Part shown: one piece after another, positions 42,063 through 50,968 of the stretch
Position numbering within the stretch: the first letter of the stretch is position 1
Layout of the letters: each line of letters starts with the position of its first letter
Assembly: GCA_017462485.1 (NCBI GenBank)
Contig: JAFTRA010000034.1
Location: forward strand, 1-51,457
DNA length: 51,457 nt
Direction: 5' to 3'
Source of the DNA: Clostridia bacterium
GTDB taxonomy: Bacteria; Bacillota; Clostridia; Oscillospirales; CAG-272
The notes under the pieces: model-generated
What the model saw: only the letters and a program-made list of their open reading frames with translations
Database searches by the model: none
Told to the model about the DNA's origin: nothing
Made by a program: the position numbers and the translations under genes

Positions 42063-43346
42063 TTACACCTCTTTCGTTTTGTTTGGGTTATTCAGGCAAG
42101 CGGTGCTTTCTTCGTTTGCCGAGTTATCGTATAATTTTATATTTGCGCCGAGTGATTTGAGCTTACTCTCAAAATCAGAGTATCCTCGTAAAATCATATC
42201 AGCGTTTTTTATTTTGCTTTCTCCTCGCGCTGCCAAAGCGCATATAGCAAGAGCCGCTCCGCCTCTTAAATCCGGGGCTGCCGCTGTCGATGAGTGAATA
42301 ATCGACGGGCGTATCAAGGCTCTTTCGGTATTCCTTTCGCTCATAACTCCAAAGCACATAAGCGAGTCGAGATACGAAAATCTGTTCTGCCAGACGCACT
42401 CCTCTATTCTGCCGCCGAAATATTTTGCCATAAGAGGCGCTATTTGGGGCTGGAGGTCGGTAGGGTAACCCGGGTGGGGCGCTGTTTTTATTGATATCGG
42501 TCTTTTGGGAGTTCCCGAGAGCGTTATATCCTCTCCGTCGTAAGAAACGCTTACCCCCGATAAAGACAAGGGCTCGAGAAAGCTTTCAAGCTCAAGCGCA
42601 GCGGCTCCTGTGACAGTGACGCTCCCCTCGGTCATAGGTCCAAGCAAAAGATAGGTCCCTGCCTCTATCATATCGGGAATCACCTTGACACTTCCGCCGT
42701 GAAGATTCGATTTTTTTACTATGAAGCTATCCTCGTTTTCGGTGATATCCGCACCTGCCGAAACGAGAAATTCGACGAATGCTCTTACGTGAGGCTCCTT
42801 TGCCACTCCAAAAAGTACGGTTTCCCCCTCGGCTGCCGTTGCCATTATCAAGGAATTTATAGTAGCTCCTACCGATTGCTTTTCAAAATCTATTTTTGCT
42901 CCTACAAGCTTTTTTGCCGAAATTTCACCACGGTTATACTCCGCGCCAAGCTTTTCGGCGGCATAGAGGTGCATATCTATCGGACGATTGCAAAAGCTAC
43001 AGCCGCCAAACTCCGAAAGATGAAATTTTCCAAACCTCGCAAGGCACGCGCCGATAAGATATGATGAAGCTCTTATCTTACGCGTAAGCTCGCGCGAAGG
43101 CAGGACGTATTCAAGATTTTCGGTGTTTATTTCGGTAATGTTGCCTACCCTTTTGACTTTAGCTCCGAAGCACTCGAGTATTTTTACGGCTACCGCAGTA
43201 TCGCCTATATCGGAAACGTTTGATATATAGGAAATTCCCGGGGCGGCAATAGTTGCGAAAATTATGGGCAAGGCGGCATTTTTCGAGCCCGACGGCTCAA
43301 TTCTGCCCGACAGGCTTTTACCGCCCGAAATTATAATTTCTTTCAT
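42063..43346 (-). CDS. murA: UDP-N-acetylglucosamine 1-carboxyvinyltransferase
   Basis: 427 residues. It transfers enolpyruvate to UDP-GlcNAc, the first committed step of peptidoglycan synthesis. Lys22-Asn23 (SGSKNAALP) and the fosfomycin-reactive loop cysteine Cys116 (FGGCSFCNRPIDMH) are present, as are MIEAGTYLL and PTDLQPQ near the substrate site. The Cys indicates expected fosfomycin sensitivity. The active-site loop reads GGCSFCNRP instead of the common GGCxIGxRP. Many clostridia have two murA copies, so this may be the MurA2/MurZ type. Confidence 0.93.
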   Translation of the reverse strand: MKEIIISGGKSLSGRIEPSGSKNAALPIIFATIAAPGISYISNVSDIGDTAVAVKILECFGAKVKRVGNITEINTENLEYVLPSRELTRKIRASSYLIGACLARFGKFHLSEFGGCSFCNRPIDMHLYAAEKLGAEYNRGEISAKKLVGAKIDFEKQSVGATINSLIMATAAEGETVLFGVAKEPHVRAFVEFLVSAGADITENEDSFIVKKSNLHGGSVKVIPDMIEAGTYLLLGPMTEGSVTVTGAAALELESFLEPLSLSGVSVSYDGEDITLSGTPKRPISIKTAPHPGYPTDLQPQIAPLMAKYFGGRIEECVWQNRFSYLDSLMCFGVMSERNTERALIRPSIIHSSTAAAPDLRGGAALAICALAARGESKIKNADMILRGYSDFESKLKSLGANIKLYDNSANEESTACLNNPNKTKEV

Positions 43347-43443
43347 AAAATGCAGCTCTCCAAAATCAAGATACTACATTTTATTCGAGAGAAAAATTCA
43401 GGTTACAAGGCGTTTCGGTAAGTCAAGAGAATCAAACTAACAG
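43347..43443. other. Spacer with a sequence related to the 22.5 kb element
   Basis: The 97-base gap between murA and the DUF3810 gene contains GTAAGTCAAGAGAATCAAACTAACA (split here as GTAAGTCA + AGAGAATCAAACTAACA, 43408-43432). It closely matches GTAAGAGAATCGAACTAACA at 22473-22492, the left end of the nested inverted-repeat region. The rest of that element is not seen here. Confidence 0.4.
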
Positions 43444-44547
43444 CTACCCTCTATTTGAATAGTAGGCTACGCAAAGCTCGACTACTAAGCCGTAGCTGAC
43501 GACACCCTCCGTTCCCTGCGCCTTTAAATAGTTATCGTTAACGAACTCCGAAAGCTTTCCGAGAATCTCGTTTTTATTTTCTTGGTAAAACTCAGAATAC
43601 GCGCGCATTTCTCCATACATTTTCTCATCAAGAGAGCGAAAAACTTCGTTTCGCAGCTCTCTGTTCGTTCTTGCAAGAGCCGCGGCAACGTATTCAAACA
43701 TATTCATATATCCGCTGTACCTTACGTAAGCGTTCTCTGAACGTATGCAGACCAGAAAGGCGACGAAATTCGCTTCGTTTTCACGGGAAATTCCCCTTTG
43801 GTGAGCAAGCTCATGCGCAACCGTGAACGGAATATTATAGTCGGGGCAGTGAACGTTCACGTTAGACTCGCCGGTAAAGTAGGTATATACGCCAAGCAAG
43901 TCAAGCTTCGTCATAACCTTACTGAATTTGACTGCCTTTGCGCGAGAATCAAACGTTTTTATATCTAGGCTCGGAAAATCCTTATCAAGTCTCTCGTATC
44001 CTACCAGAACCTCGTCACATATTTCATCAAAGCTTATATCGGATACCGACGAGCCGCTTGCCTTGTATTCTATTTCGGGTATAAGACTTTCACATTCGTT
44101 CTTCAGAATCAGCAGCGTTTGGTAGAGATTATCCTCATTTACCGTTACGTCACCAAGCTGAATTCTCGAGGAAAGCGACGTTCTGTGATACCCTATACCA
44201 AGCGTATATACGTATCCCGAATAAAAAATTGAAATAACTGCTAAAAGACAGGCGAGAAATGACATCTTTGAGCAAAAGCCCTTTCGGCGCGAAGCCATAA
44301 CGAGAACAATAACGAGTATAAGCGGTGAGAGTATTATTAAAATTTCTGCAAGCGAGACGGATATACCCGAGGTAAGATATGCAAGAGCTCGTCTTATAAG
44401 GAATCCGACGTTCTGCGTTAACCATTCGGCAAAGGCTGAATTTTTAGTTCCGATAAAATGAACAATTCCCGATATAATTGCTATCAAAAACAGAAATTTC
44501 GCCCATTTTGGTAAACGTTTATTTGCATTTTTGTTTGTTTTTCTCAT
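43444..44547 (-). CDS. DUF3810-type membrane metalloprotease-like protein
   Basis: 367 residues. Three membrane segments (about 17-35, 60-82, 92-115) are followed by an outer domain with a zinc-protease motif: HELAHQRGISRENEANF (about 244-260), i.e. HExxH followed by a third-ligand Glu. This arrangement is that of DUF3810 proteins, common in Clostridia and Bacteroidetes, substrate unknown. It lies 31 bases after the ABC permease gene on the same strand and probably belongs to that operon, so a role in exporting or maturing a peptide is possible but inferred. Confidence 0.8.
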   Translation of the reverse strand: MRKTNKNANKRLPKWAKFLFLIAIISGIVHFIGTKNSAFAEWLTQNVGFLIRRALAYLTSGISVSLAEILIILSPLILVIVLVMASRRKGFCSKMSFLACLLAVISIFYSGYVYTLGIGYHRTSLSSRIQLGDVTVNEDNLYQTLLILKNECESLIPEIEYKASGSSVSDISFDEICDEVLVGYERLDKDFPSLDIKTFDSRAKAVKFSKVMTKLDLLGVYTYFTGESNVNVHCPDYNIPFTVAHELAHQRGISRENEANFVAFLVCIRSENAYVRYSGYMNMFEYVAAALARTNRELRNEVFRSLDEKMYGEMRAYSEFYQENKNEILGKLSEFVNDNYLKAQGTEGVVSYGLVVELCVAYYSNRG

Positions 44548-44578
44548 AACAACGACCTTTAAAGGAATTTTTTAAAAA

Positions 44579-46204
44579 TCAAAAAGTCGAGTATTTTTTA
44601 GAGATAGGACCTTTAATTATAAGGTACATTAAGCCGTCGGCAAGCACGAGTGTGAGAAGCACGGCAAGCATAATGACGGATGCGTATCCTATAACCATTG
44701 AAACGATGGCGGCAATGAAAACCATAATGCCAACCAGCATATTGAAAAGCATAGAGAGAAACGTAGCCAAGGATTGCTTAACGACCTGCGCTTCGTTTAC
44801 GAATTCAAATTTCGGGAAAAGAACGTTTATTATAATTCCGCTAAACGCAAACAGCACGCTTGCTGCGAGAGGAATCGTAATGCAAAGCATTGCTTCGGCG
44901 GGCGTTACCCCTGCGCCTATGGCTACCACAATTCCCGAAAGGAGCGAGGAAGCACAGCCGAGGATAAGGTGAGGCATACACTTCGAAAGAAGCACGGTTT
45001 CCGCCTTCAGCGGCATACTCTTAAGTATCCAAAGGCTTTTGCCCTCAAGAGAGAGAGCGGATGACGACATCATTACCATCGACTGACAAAATACGAGAAG
45101 CGCTATAAAAATCGGAGCGAGCATCATGGTCAGGCTCTCCATAAGAAGCGGGTCCTCTGCCATTCCCTCTGCCTCAATTTGTATAATATCCGAGCCTCCG
45201 AAGGCAATCATAAACGCTGCCGCTATCTGAAATACGAGTCCCAGACCTCCGTTAAGTATATACGTAGGCGAGGAGAAGAAGCGACCCAGCTCCTTTTTAG
45301 AGAGAGCGACGAGCGGACTCTTTTTGGCAAGAGCCTTCTCCTTGTAGACCGCTCTTTTCGATTTTGTCGTGCGGGTTATGATGCGTATGTAATTCTTCGC
45401 TACCGTGCGCAAGGTAATATAAGCTATACAGCCTCCGAGAAGCGTATAAATGATAAGAGGTAATACTTTGAAGAGCGCTACCGAGCCTATGACTCCCACG
45501 AAAGAAAAGGCTTCTGCGATTTCTTCGAAATTCGCGTCTATATTCTCGATTATTCCCTCAAGATTCTCCATAAGGGCGGTATATCCCACGAAATACACGA
45601 GCATAAAGCCCATAGAAAGAAAAATTACGAGTAAATTTTTGAATCGCGCAAATTTCTCGGAGATTATATGGACAAGATAGCCTACGCCTACCGAAAGCGA
45701 GGTTGCGATAACGGGAAGCGTTAAGGTTACGTAAATTCCGCCGAAAATACCTATAACAGAACCCGAAAACATAGCGTAGCTTATCATTACGGGAATCATA
45801 ATTATAAGCTCGGTCAGGTAGTTGTAAAACAGGACCGTGAATATTCGGCTTACCACTATATCTCGCGGCTTTATGGGCATTGATAGAAGAAGGTCATTGT
45901 CCTTACACTCAAACAGCTCGGACTTCGTTTCAAAAATGCTGAGCACGAATATAGCCGTGAACGAAAGCAGCATAAATATGCCGAAATACAGCGTCTCGCC
46001 GCCGTTGGAAATCAAAACCGCAGCAAGCGGAGTCGCCATAATAAATACAAAGGCAAAGAAGACTACGGCAATAAATGCGTAAAGGAGCGTATAAAGACAA
46101 ATCTTTGCTGCCGATACTTCCTTTGCGTTACCGTTTTTATCCTTTCCTCCCACAGCGCTGAGAAAGGCTCCTCTGAGCCGTATCGTCAGGAGTCTTTTAA
46201 TCAT
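44579..46204 (-). CDS. ABC-2 type exporter permease
   Basis: 541 residues with about 12 hydrophobic segments. The order of segments, and the central cytoplasmic stretch (RAVYKEKALAKKSPLVALSKKELGRFFSSP) before the second half, are those of large ABC-2-like permeases that pair with a single ATPase. The start (ATG at 46204) overlaps the ATPase gene by eight bases. The substrate is unknown; antimicrobial peptides or lipids are typical for such pairs. Confidence 0.82.
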   Translation of the reverse strand: MIKRLLTIRLRGAFLSAVGGKDKNGNAKEVSAAKICLYTLLYAFIAVVFFAFVFIMATPLAAVLISNGGETLYFGIFMLLSFTAIFVLSIFETKSELFECKDNDLLLSMPIKPRDIVVSRIFTVLFYNYLTELIIMIPVMISYAMFSGSVIGIFGGIYVTLTLPVIATSLSVGVGYLVHIISEKFARFKNLLVIFLSMGFMLVYFVGYTALMENLEGIIENIDANFEEIAEAFSFVGVIGSVALFKVLPLIIYTLLGGCIAYITLRTVAKNYIRIITRTTKSKRAVYKEKALAKKSPLVALSKKELGRFFSSPTYILNGGLGLVFQIAAAFMIAFGGSDIIQIEAEGMAEDPLLMESLTMMLAPIFIALLVFCQSMVMMSSSALSLEGKSLWILKSMPLKAETVLLSKCMPHLILGCASSLLSGIVVAIGAGVTPAEAMLCITIPLAASVLFAFSGIIINVLFPKFEFVNEAQVVKQSLATFLSMLFNMLVGIMVFIAAIVSMVIGYASVIMLAVLLTLVLADGLMYLIIKGPISKKYSTF

Positions 46205-46907
46205 TTTCAGCCTCCAGCTCTAAGAATACCTCTTCAAGCGAATCGTCGCCTTTGACCTCTTCCATAGTTCCCTTCACGACGAGCTTGCCTTCCTTTATTA
46301 TGGCAATCTTATCGCAAAGCTTTTCGGCAACGTCGAGCACGTGAGTTGAGAAGAATATAGCTCCGCCTGCATCACAGTGACGGCGCATCATTTCCTTTAA
46401 CAAGTGAGAAGCCTTAGGGTCAAGTCCGACGAAGGGCTCATCCATTATTATGAGCCTTGGTGAATGAATGTATGCGGAAATGAGCGCAAGCTTCTGCTTC
46501 ATTCCGTGCGAGTAGGAGCTTATCGGCTGAGCGAGGTCTGCCGTGAGCCCAAAGGCATCGGCAAGCTCTGTTATCTTAGCGTTTCGCTCCTCTCCGACTC
46601 CATAGACGTCGGCAACGAAATCGAGGTATTTTATTCCCGAAAGAAAGTCGTATAAATCAGGGTTATCCGGTATGTATGCAATTCTTTGTTTACATTCAAG
46701 CGGCTTTGCGGTTATTGACTCACCGTCGATTAGGATTTCTCCAGCATCGAAATTTATAAGTCCCGTAACAGCCTTGAGAGTCGTCGTTTTTCCGGCTCCG
46801 TTATGGCCTATGAAGCCGTATATTTCACCCGGAGCAATATGCAAGGTAAGATTATCAACCGCGCATTTTTCTCCGTATTTTTTAGTTAAGCCGTTGATTT
46901 TAAGCAT
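46197..46907 (-). CDS. ABC exporter ATP-binding protein
   Basis: 236 residues: Walker A GHNGAGKTT (about 37-45), Q-loop YIPDNPDLY, a variant signature SYSHGMKQKL, Walker B LIIMDEPFVGLD and the switch His of STHVLD. It powers the overlapping permease. The start at 46907 follows AAGGAGGGCAAAGCTT; a longer frame to 46967 has no ribosome site. Confidence 0.88.
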   Translation of the reverse strand: MLKINGLTKKYGEKCAVDNLTLHIAPGEIYGFIGHNGAGKTTTLKAVTGLINFDAGEILIDGESITAKPLECKQRIAYIPDNPDLYDFLSGIKYLDFVADVYGVGEERNAKITELADAFGLTADLAQPISSYSHGMKQKLALISAYIHSPRLIIMDEPFVGLDPKASHLLKEMMRRHCDAGGAIFFSTHVLDVAEKLCDKIAIIKEGKLVVKGTMEEVKGDDSLEEVFLELEAEND

Positions 46908-46937
46908 AAGCTTTGCCCTCCTTTTTATAACAGAATA

Positions 46938-46967
46938 ATTATAGCACAATGCACATTTTATTGTCAA
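46938..46967 (-). promoter_or_regulatory. Promoter of the ABC exporter operon
   Basis: On the minus strand TTGACA (46967-46962), 18 nt, TATAAT (46943-46938). It likely drives the ATPase, permease and DUF3810 genes and possibly murA-pdxY further on. Confidence 0.75.
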
Positions 46968-46998
46968 TATTTTTGTTCAACTTTTTAGCCCGTTTGGG

Positions 46999-47027
46999 TT
47001 GACTTTTTAGGCACGCTTCTCTATAAT
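46999..47027 (+). promoter_or_regulatory. Promoter of the beta-helix / toroid gene pair
   Basis: TTGACT (46999-47004), 17 nt, TATAAT (47022-47027), giving a leader of about 70 nt. Confidence 0.75.
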
Positions 47028-47102
47028 GAAGTTAGCCGTAGGCGAGGCTTACGCTTTATTGCTTGCGGAAATTTTTTAAAAAATGGCTTTGTCAGAGGTA
47101 CT

Positions 47103-48563
47103 ATGGATAAGTTACATCTTTCTTATGAAGACTTCGGCGCTGTCGGAGATGGAAAGCACGACGATTTCGATGCTATAATCGCCTGCCACGAAGAAGCTAA
47201 CCGCACGGGTAAGCCCGTTAAGACGAATGATAACGCAACCTATTACATAGGCGGTAAGGATGCTACTGCGGTTATCAAAACAGACGTTGATTTTGGAAAA
47301 TCAAAATTCATCATTGACGACCGAAATCTCGAAAGAATCACGAGCTATGTTTTCACGGTAGATTCCGACTTTGAGACCTACAAAATAGAGCTTAGCCCTA
47401 TCTCAAAGGGTCAAAAGAAGATAGATATTCCCCACGAGGGAAACCTTTTTGTAAAGATATACGACGATACCACGAAGATATTTATCAGAAAAGGTCTTAA
47501 TATGAACAACGGTACTTCGAAGGTCGATATATTCGTGCTTGACGAAGACGGAAACGTTTATCCCTCTATCGACTGGGACTACCCCGTAATTACGAGAGCT
47601 GAGGCAAGAAGAATTGACGACGAGCCTATTACAATCAAGGGCGGTATATTCACCACGATAGCGAATCAGGCCGAATCCTTCTACAATTACCATCAGAGAG
47701 GCTTTAACATCAAGAGAGCGCACGTAACGATGTGCGACTTTGAGCATTACGTAGAGGGTGAGCTGGACCACGGCGCCCCCTATCACGGCTTTATTAGGAC
47801 TCATCTTGCGGTTGACGTCACTATAAGAGACGCCATTATTACCCCCAGATTTATCTACCAGACAGCGAGTAAAATTCCCGGAAGGTCCGTAGCTATGGGC
47901 TCTTACGATTTGAGCTTCTGGAGCTCCATTGACGTAAGATGCATCAACGTCAAGCAGACCGTTGATATTACTGACACGAGATATTGGGGCATTTATACCT
48001 CTAACTTCTGCAAAAATCTTTTGCTCGAAAACTGCGTATTCTCACGCTTTGACGCTCATCAAGGCGTTACAAACGCAACGATAAGAAACTGCACGCTCGG
48101 TCATCAGCATATTCAGCTTATCGGTCACGGCGAATTCCTTATCGAAAATTCCACCATAATCAGCAACGGAAGCAACTTTATATATCTTCGCTGCGATTAC
48201 GGCTCTATTTGGGACGGAAATATCACTATAAGGAACTGTAAGTATAAAACGAACTCAAAGACCGTAAGAATTATCGGTGAAAATAACGTGGGCGACCACG
48301 ATTACGGTTACAGATGCGTTATGGGTAACAATATAACGGTTGACGGCTTCGAGCTTTTATGCGGCGCTGACAGACCGAAGGACGATTTGACATTCTCCAT
48401 TCTTTCGAATGCGAACGGCGCAAATCCCGAAATGCCCTACGCTTACAATACCCCCACGACGCTTACGCTTTCAAACGTCACGGCAGAGAACGGCAAGGAG
48501 TACGCAATAAGCCAGGCTCCGCAAAACTTTAAGAATTTAACTGTTAACGGAGTAAAAATGTGA
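47103..48563 (+). CDS. Right-handed beta-helix protein (pectate lyase 3-like)
   Basis: 486 residues. The first 40 residues (SYEDFGAVGDGKHDDFDAIIAC) are the typical start of Pectate_lyase_3/GH28-type beta-helix enzymes, and the C-terminal half has regular parallel-strand rungs (NLLLENCVFSRFDAHQGVTNATIRNCTLG and similar). A carbohydrate lyase or hydrolase activity is likely, but no catalytic set could be assigned with confidence. No signal peptide, so it works in the cytoplasm, perhaps on imported oligosaccharides. Start ATG after AGAGGT. Its stop overlaps the next start by four bases. Confidence 0.72.
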   Translation: MDKLHLSYEDFGAVGDGKHDDFDAIIACHEEANRTGKPVKTNDNATYYIGGKDATAVIKTDVDFGKSKFIIDDRNLERITSYVFTVDSDFETYKIELSPISKGQKKIDIPHEGNLFVKIYDDTTKIFIRKGLNMNNGTSKVDIFVLDEDGNVYPSIDWDYPVITRAEARRIDDEPITIKGGIFTTIANQAESFYNYHQRGFNIKRAHVTMCDFEHYVEGELDHGAPYHGFIRTHLAVDVTIRDAIITPRFIYQTASKIPGRSVAMGSYDLSFWSSIDVRCINVKQTVDITDTRYWGIYTSNFCKNLLLENCVFSRFDAHQGVTNATIRNCTLGHQHIQLIGHGEFLIENSTIISNGSNFIYLRCDYGSIWDGNITIRNCKYKTNSKTVRIIGENNVGDHDYGYRCVMGNNITVDGFELLCGADRPKDDLTFSILSNANGANPEMPYAYNTPTTLTLSNVTAENGKEYAISQAPQNFKNLTVNGVKM

Positions 48564-49606
48564 AAAAACTCGATATAAGACCTATAATCAAGGCGATGAA
48601 GGAGACCGTTCAGAGCCACGAGCTTGAACAAAAGGGCGCCTACTGCCGCTGGTTATGGCAGGACGAAAGAAAAACGAGAAAGCTCGGAATTAACGAGTAC
48701 GGCTGCGCCGACGCCGTTAATATTCTCTACACTATAAACGATTTTTACTGCGACGAGGAAACGAGACGCGCAAGAATTACCGCTCTTCAATCTATGCAGA
48801 ACAAGGAAACGGGTATGTTCGTCGAGGCGACGCACCATACCATACATACCACGGCGCACTGCACCGCGGCGCTCGAGCTTTTCGACGTTAAGCCGCTCTA
48901 CCCCGTTACCGACTTGCATAGGTTTATGACGAAGGAGGCGCTGTATGACTTCCTTGAAAACAACGTAAATTGGAATGATCCTTGGCCGCAGTCACACAAG
49001 GGCGCAGGAATTTACGCCGCACTTGTAAACGCTGACGAGGTTACCGAGGAGTTCCAGAAGAACTATTTTGACTGGATGTGGGAAAATGCGGACCCAAAGA
49101 CAGGCTTTTGGAAAAAGGGCTTTGCGGAAAATGCTCCCGTAACAAGCGCCAGATATCCTAACGGAAAGGAATCTGCTGACGCAACGTATGCGTATATGGC
49201 GGGCGGCTTCCACTATATGTTTAACCACGAATACGCAAAGATGCCGCTTCGTTATCCCGAAAAGGTTATTGATTCCTGCATTGAAATGTATAAAGAGGGC
49301 GGTCTTCCCACGAACTTTGGAAAGGATATCAATTTCATTGAGGTTGACTGGGTTTACTGCATAAACCGCGCGGCAAGGCAGACAGCTCACAGACGCGACG
49401 AGGTAGTTGCGCTCCTTGAGGACTTTGCTGAAAAGTTCGTTGATTTTCTGTTGTGTATTGATTATAAGACGCACGACCGCTTTAACGATTTGCATATGCT
49501 CTTCGGAACAGCTTGCGCTCTTGCCGAACTCCAGCAGGCTCTTCCCGGAAAGATAATTACAGAAAAGCCGCTCAAGCTCGTTCTTGACAGAAGACCGTTC
49601 ATATAA
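48560..49606 (+). CDS. Unknown protein, probable (alpha/alpha) toroid
   Basis: 348 residues, GTG start overlapping the previous stop (GTGA), so translation is coupled. The sequence is helical and rich in Trp, His and aromatic residues (GAYCRWLWQDERKTRK, TIHTTAHCTAALELF, NWNDPWPQSHKGAGIYAALV), with a spacing of helices like that of (alpha/alpha)6 toroids found in glycoside hydrolases, polysaccharide lyases and terpene cyclases. I cannot name the family. Pairing with a beta-helix protein suggests carbohydrate breakdown. No signal peptide. Confidence 0.65.
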   Translation: MKKLDIRPIIKAMKETVQSHELEQKGAYCRWLWQDERKTRKLGINEYGCADAVNILYTINDFYCDEETRRARITALQSMQNKETGMFVEATHHTIHTTAHCTAALELFDVKPLYPVTDLHRFMTKEALYDFLENNVNWNDPWPQSHKGAGIYAALVNADEVTEEFQKNYFDWMWENADPKTGFWKKGFAENAPVTSARYPNGKESADATYAYMAGGFHYMFNHEYAKMPLRYPEKVIDSCIEMYKEGGLPTNFGKDINFIEVDWVYCINRAARQTAHRRDEVVALLEDFAEKFVDFLLCIDYKTHDRFNDLHMLFGTACALAELQQALPGKIITEKPLKLVLDRRPFI

Positions 49607-49697
49607 AGTGGCGTTTCTTGGTACAAAACAAAGAAATACAAGGCTTTTTGCAATAAAAAAGAGATATTTATACTGCGAAAGAAAGGGGGAATAACAG

Positions 49698-50459
49698 TTG
49701 GAGCTGTGGACTTATAAGCATTTTATTACTTATATTCCAAGTCTTGCGTTTATGGTTACACTCGCAGTGATACTCCGAAAGCTGCTTTCAAACAAAACCG
49801 AAAAAATAAGACTTATTCCTCTTCAAATCTCGGCGGTTATACTGATTGGGCTTGAAGCAGGCAAGCAAATCATATCATTAAAAAATGGCTACGATTTATA
49901 TCATCTTCCCTTGCATTTTTGCTCAATGTTTATCTTTATGATTCCACTCGCAGCCTTTTACAAGGGCAAGTACAGACAGCACATTCTTTCGTTTACGAGC
50001 TTTATCTGCGCTACCCTTTTCGTATTTATGCTCGTATATCCAAACTCGGTATATTCCGAGGAAAGCATCGACCTTATGTTCATCGACTTTTTGTGTTTCC
50101 ACAAGGTTGCGTTCCACAACGTTGCAATTTTCGCATTTCTTTTGATTCTTGCACTCGGTCTTTATGAGCCTCGGGCGAAATTCGATTACAAAAATGCCGC
50201 GATTGCCCTTCCCTGCTACTATATTATCGGCGGTGTTATGGCGCAAATACTGAAAACCAATTTCAACAATTTTTATTACTGCACGGCAGACGTCGTCGAT
50301 AACGTGAGGCTTCTAATAATTGAAAGCATCGGATATCCCCTCGGGCAGACGGTGTACGTAATCGGAGCATCGGCTGTAAACCTCGCTTTTGCATTTTTAT
50401 CTTACCCGGTTTGTAGATTTCTCCATTACCTCATCAACGAAAGAAAATCAACTAGATGA
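49698..50459 (+). CDS. TIGR02206/YwaF-like membrane protein
   Basis: 253 residues with six or seven membrane segments. Conserved-looking features are LPLHFCSMFIF (about 71-81) and FHKVAFHNVAIF (about 134-145), histidines in membrane segments as in YwaF-type proteins; function unknown. The TTG start at 49698 is supported by AAAGGGGGA eight bases upstream; no ATG occurs until well inside the first membrane segment. Confidence 0.75.
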   Translation: MELWTYKHFITYIPSLAFMVTLAVILRKLLSNKTEKIRLIPLQISAVILIGLEAGKQIISLKNGYDLYHLPLHFCSMFIFMIPLAAFYKGKYRQHILSFTSFICATLFVFMLVYPNSVYSEESIDLMFIDFLCFHKVAFHNVAIFAFLLILALGLYEPRAKFDYKNAAIALPCYYIIGGVMAQILKTNFNNFYYCTADVVDNVRLLIIESIGYPLGQTVYVIGASAVNLAFAFLSYPVCRFLHYLINERKSTR

Positions 50460-50543
50460 GTTTCTTGAAGAAACGTAACTCCCGGCGCGAAGTGCTTTTA
50501 TATATCCGCATACAGCATTTTTATTTATAATCGCAAAAAAAGG

Positions 50544-50572
50544 TTGACTTTTGATTTTTGTTTTGGTATAAT
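50544..50572 (+). promoter_or_regulatory. Promoter of the tRNA-Pro gene
   Basis: TTGACT (50544-50549), 17 nt, TATAAT (50567-50572). Confidence 0.8.
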
Positions 50573-50574
50573 AT

Positions 50575-50623
50575 TTGTCGTTGGTGAATACTCCGGTTTT
50601 AAAGACAGCTTTCCCAACGACAA
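50575..50623 (+). other. Hairpin in the 5' leader of the tRNA transcript
   Basis: TTGTCGTTGG (50575-50584) pairs perfectly with CCAACGACAA (50614-50623), closing a 29-nt loop between the promoter and the tRNA. The leader would be removed by RNase P. Confidence 0.65.
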
Positions 50624-50631
50624 TTATATTT

Positions 50632-50707
50632 CGGGATGTAACGCAGTTGGTAGCGCGCTTGCTTTGGGAGCAAGATGTCGCAGGTTCAAATCCTGTCATT
50701 CCGACCA
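50632..50707 (+). tRNA. tRNA-Pro (anticodon TGG), CCA encoded
   Basis: 76 nt. The acceptor stem is CGGGATG with CATTCCG (one G-T), followed by A and an encoded CCA. The anticodon stem is CTTGC/GCAAG with loop TTTGGGA, so the anticodon is TGG (proline). The T arm GCAGG/CCTGT carries the loop TTCAAAT. The D arm contains AGTTGGTAGC. All parts of the cloverleaf are present. Confidence 0.95.
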
Positions 50708-50710
50708 AAA

Positions 50711-50744
50711 AACGACAAATTTCGACAGAAATTTGTCGTTTTTT
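50711..50744 (+). terminator. Intrinsic terminator of tRNA-Pro
   Basis: Perfect 13-bp stem AACGACAAATTTC (50711-50723) with GAAATTTGTCGTT (50728-50740), loop GACA, then TTTT. Confidence 0.92.
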
Positions 50745-50747
50745 ATT

Positions 50748-50920
50748 CAAGCCACAGGCTTGGTATGGAATCACGCGTTAGCGTGTATGGTATCACCGTA
50801 GGCGTATGGCATCACCAAAGGTGCATTTTTCTGCTGCTTGATTCCATACGATTGCTTTGCAATCAATTCCATGCCGCAACAAGTTGCGGATTCCATGCAC
50901 GGCTCCGCCGTGATTGAGTA
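50748..50920. repeat. Palindrome array A (decamer TATGGAATCA, inverted at the centre)
   Basis: Hairpins at 50748-50762, 50772-50785, 50813-50823, 50850-50864, 50874-50889 and 50898-50912, each with a different stem sequence. Between them lies a conserved spacer. In the left half it reads TATGGAATCA (50764), TATGGTATCA (50786) and TATGGCATCA (50805); in the right half it is the complement, TGATTCCATA (50839), AATTCCAT (about 50865) and GATTCCAT (about 50889), with a degenerate last copy near 50911. The array is one imperfect palindrome with side hairpins, centred near 50830. Confidence 0.85.
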
Positions 50921-50968
50921 CGCGCGGGTTCAAATCCATCGATAAAAAGGTAAAATATCTTTTTTATC
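50921..50968. other. T-arm-like fragment and hairpin
   Basis: CGCGCGGGTTCAAATCC (50921-50937) resembles the T arm and loop of a tRNA (compare 50685-50696), but no anticodon arm or acceptor stem is present. It is followed by a hairpin CGATAAAAAG/CTTTTTTATCG (about 50939-50969). Confidence 0.4.

Noticed and set aside
50544-50801. Plus-strand frames across the tRNA
   Set aside because: They run through the promoter, the tRNA and its terminator and have no ribosome site.
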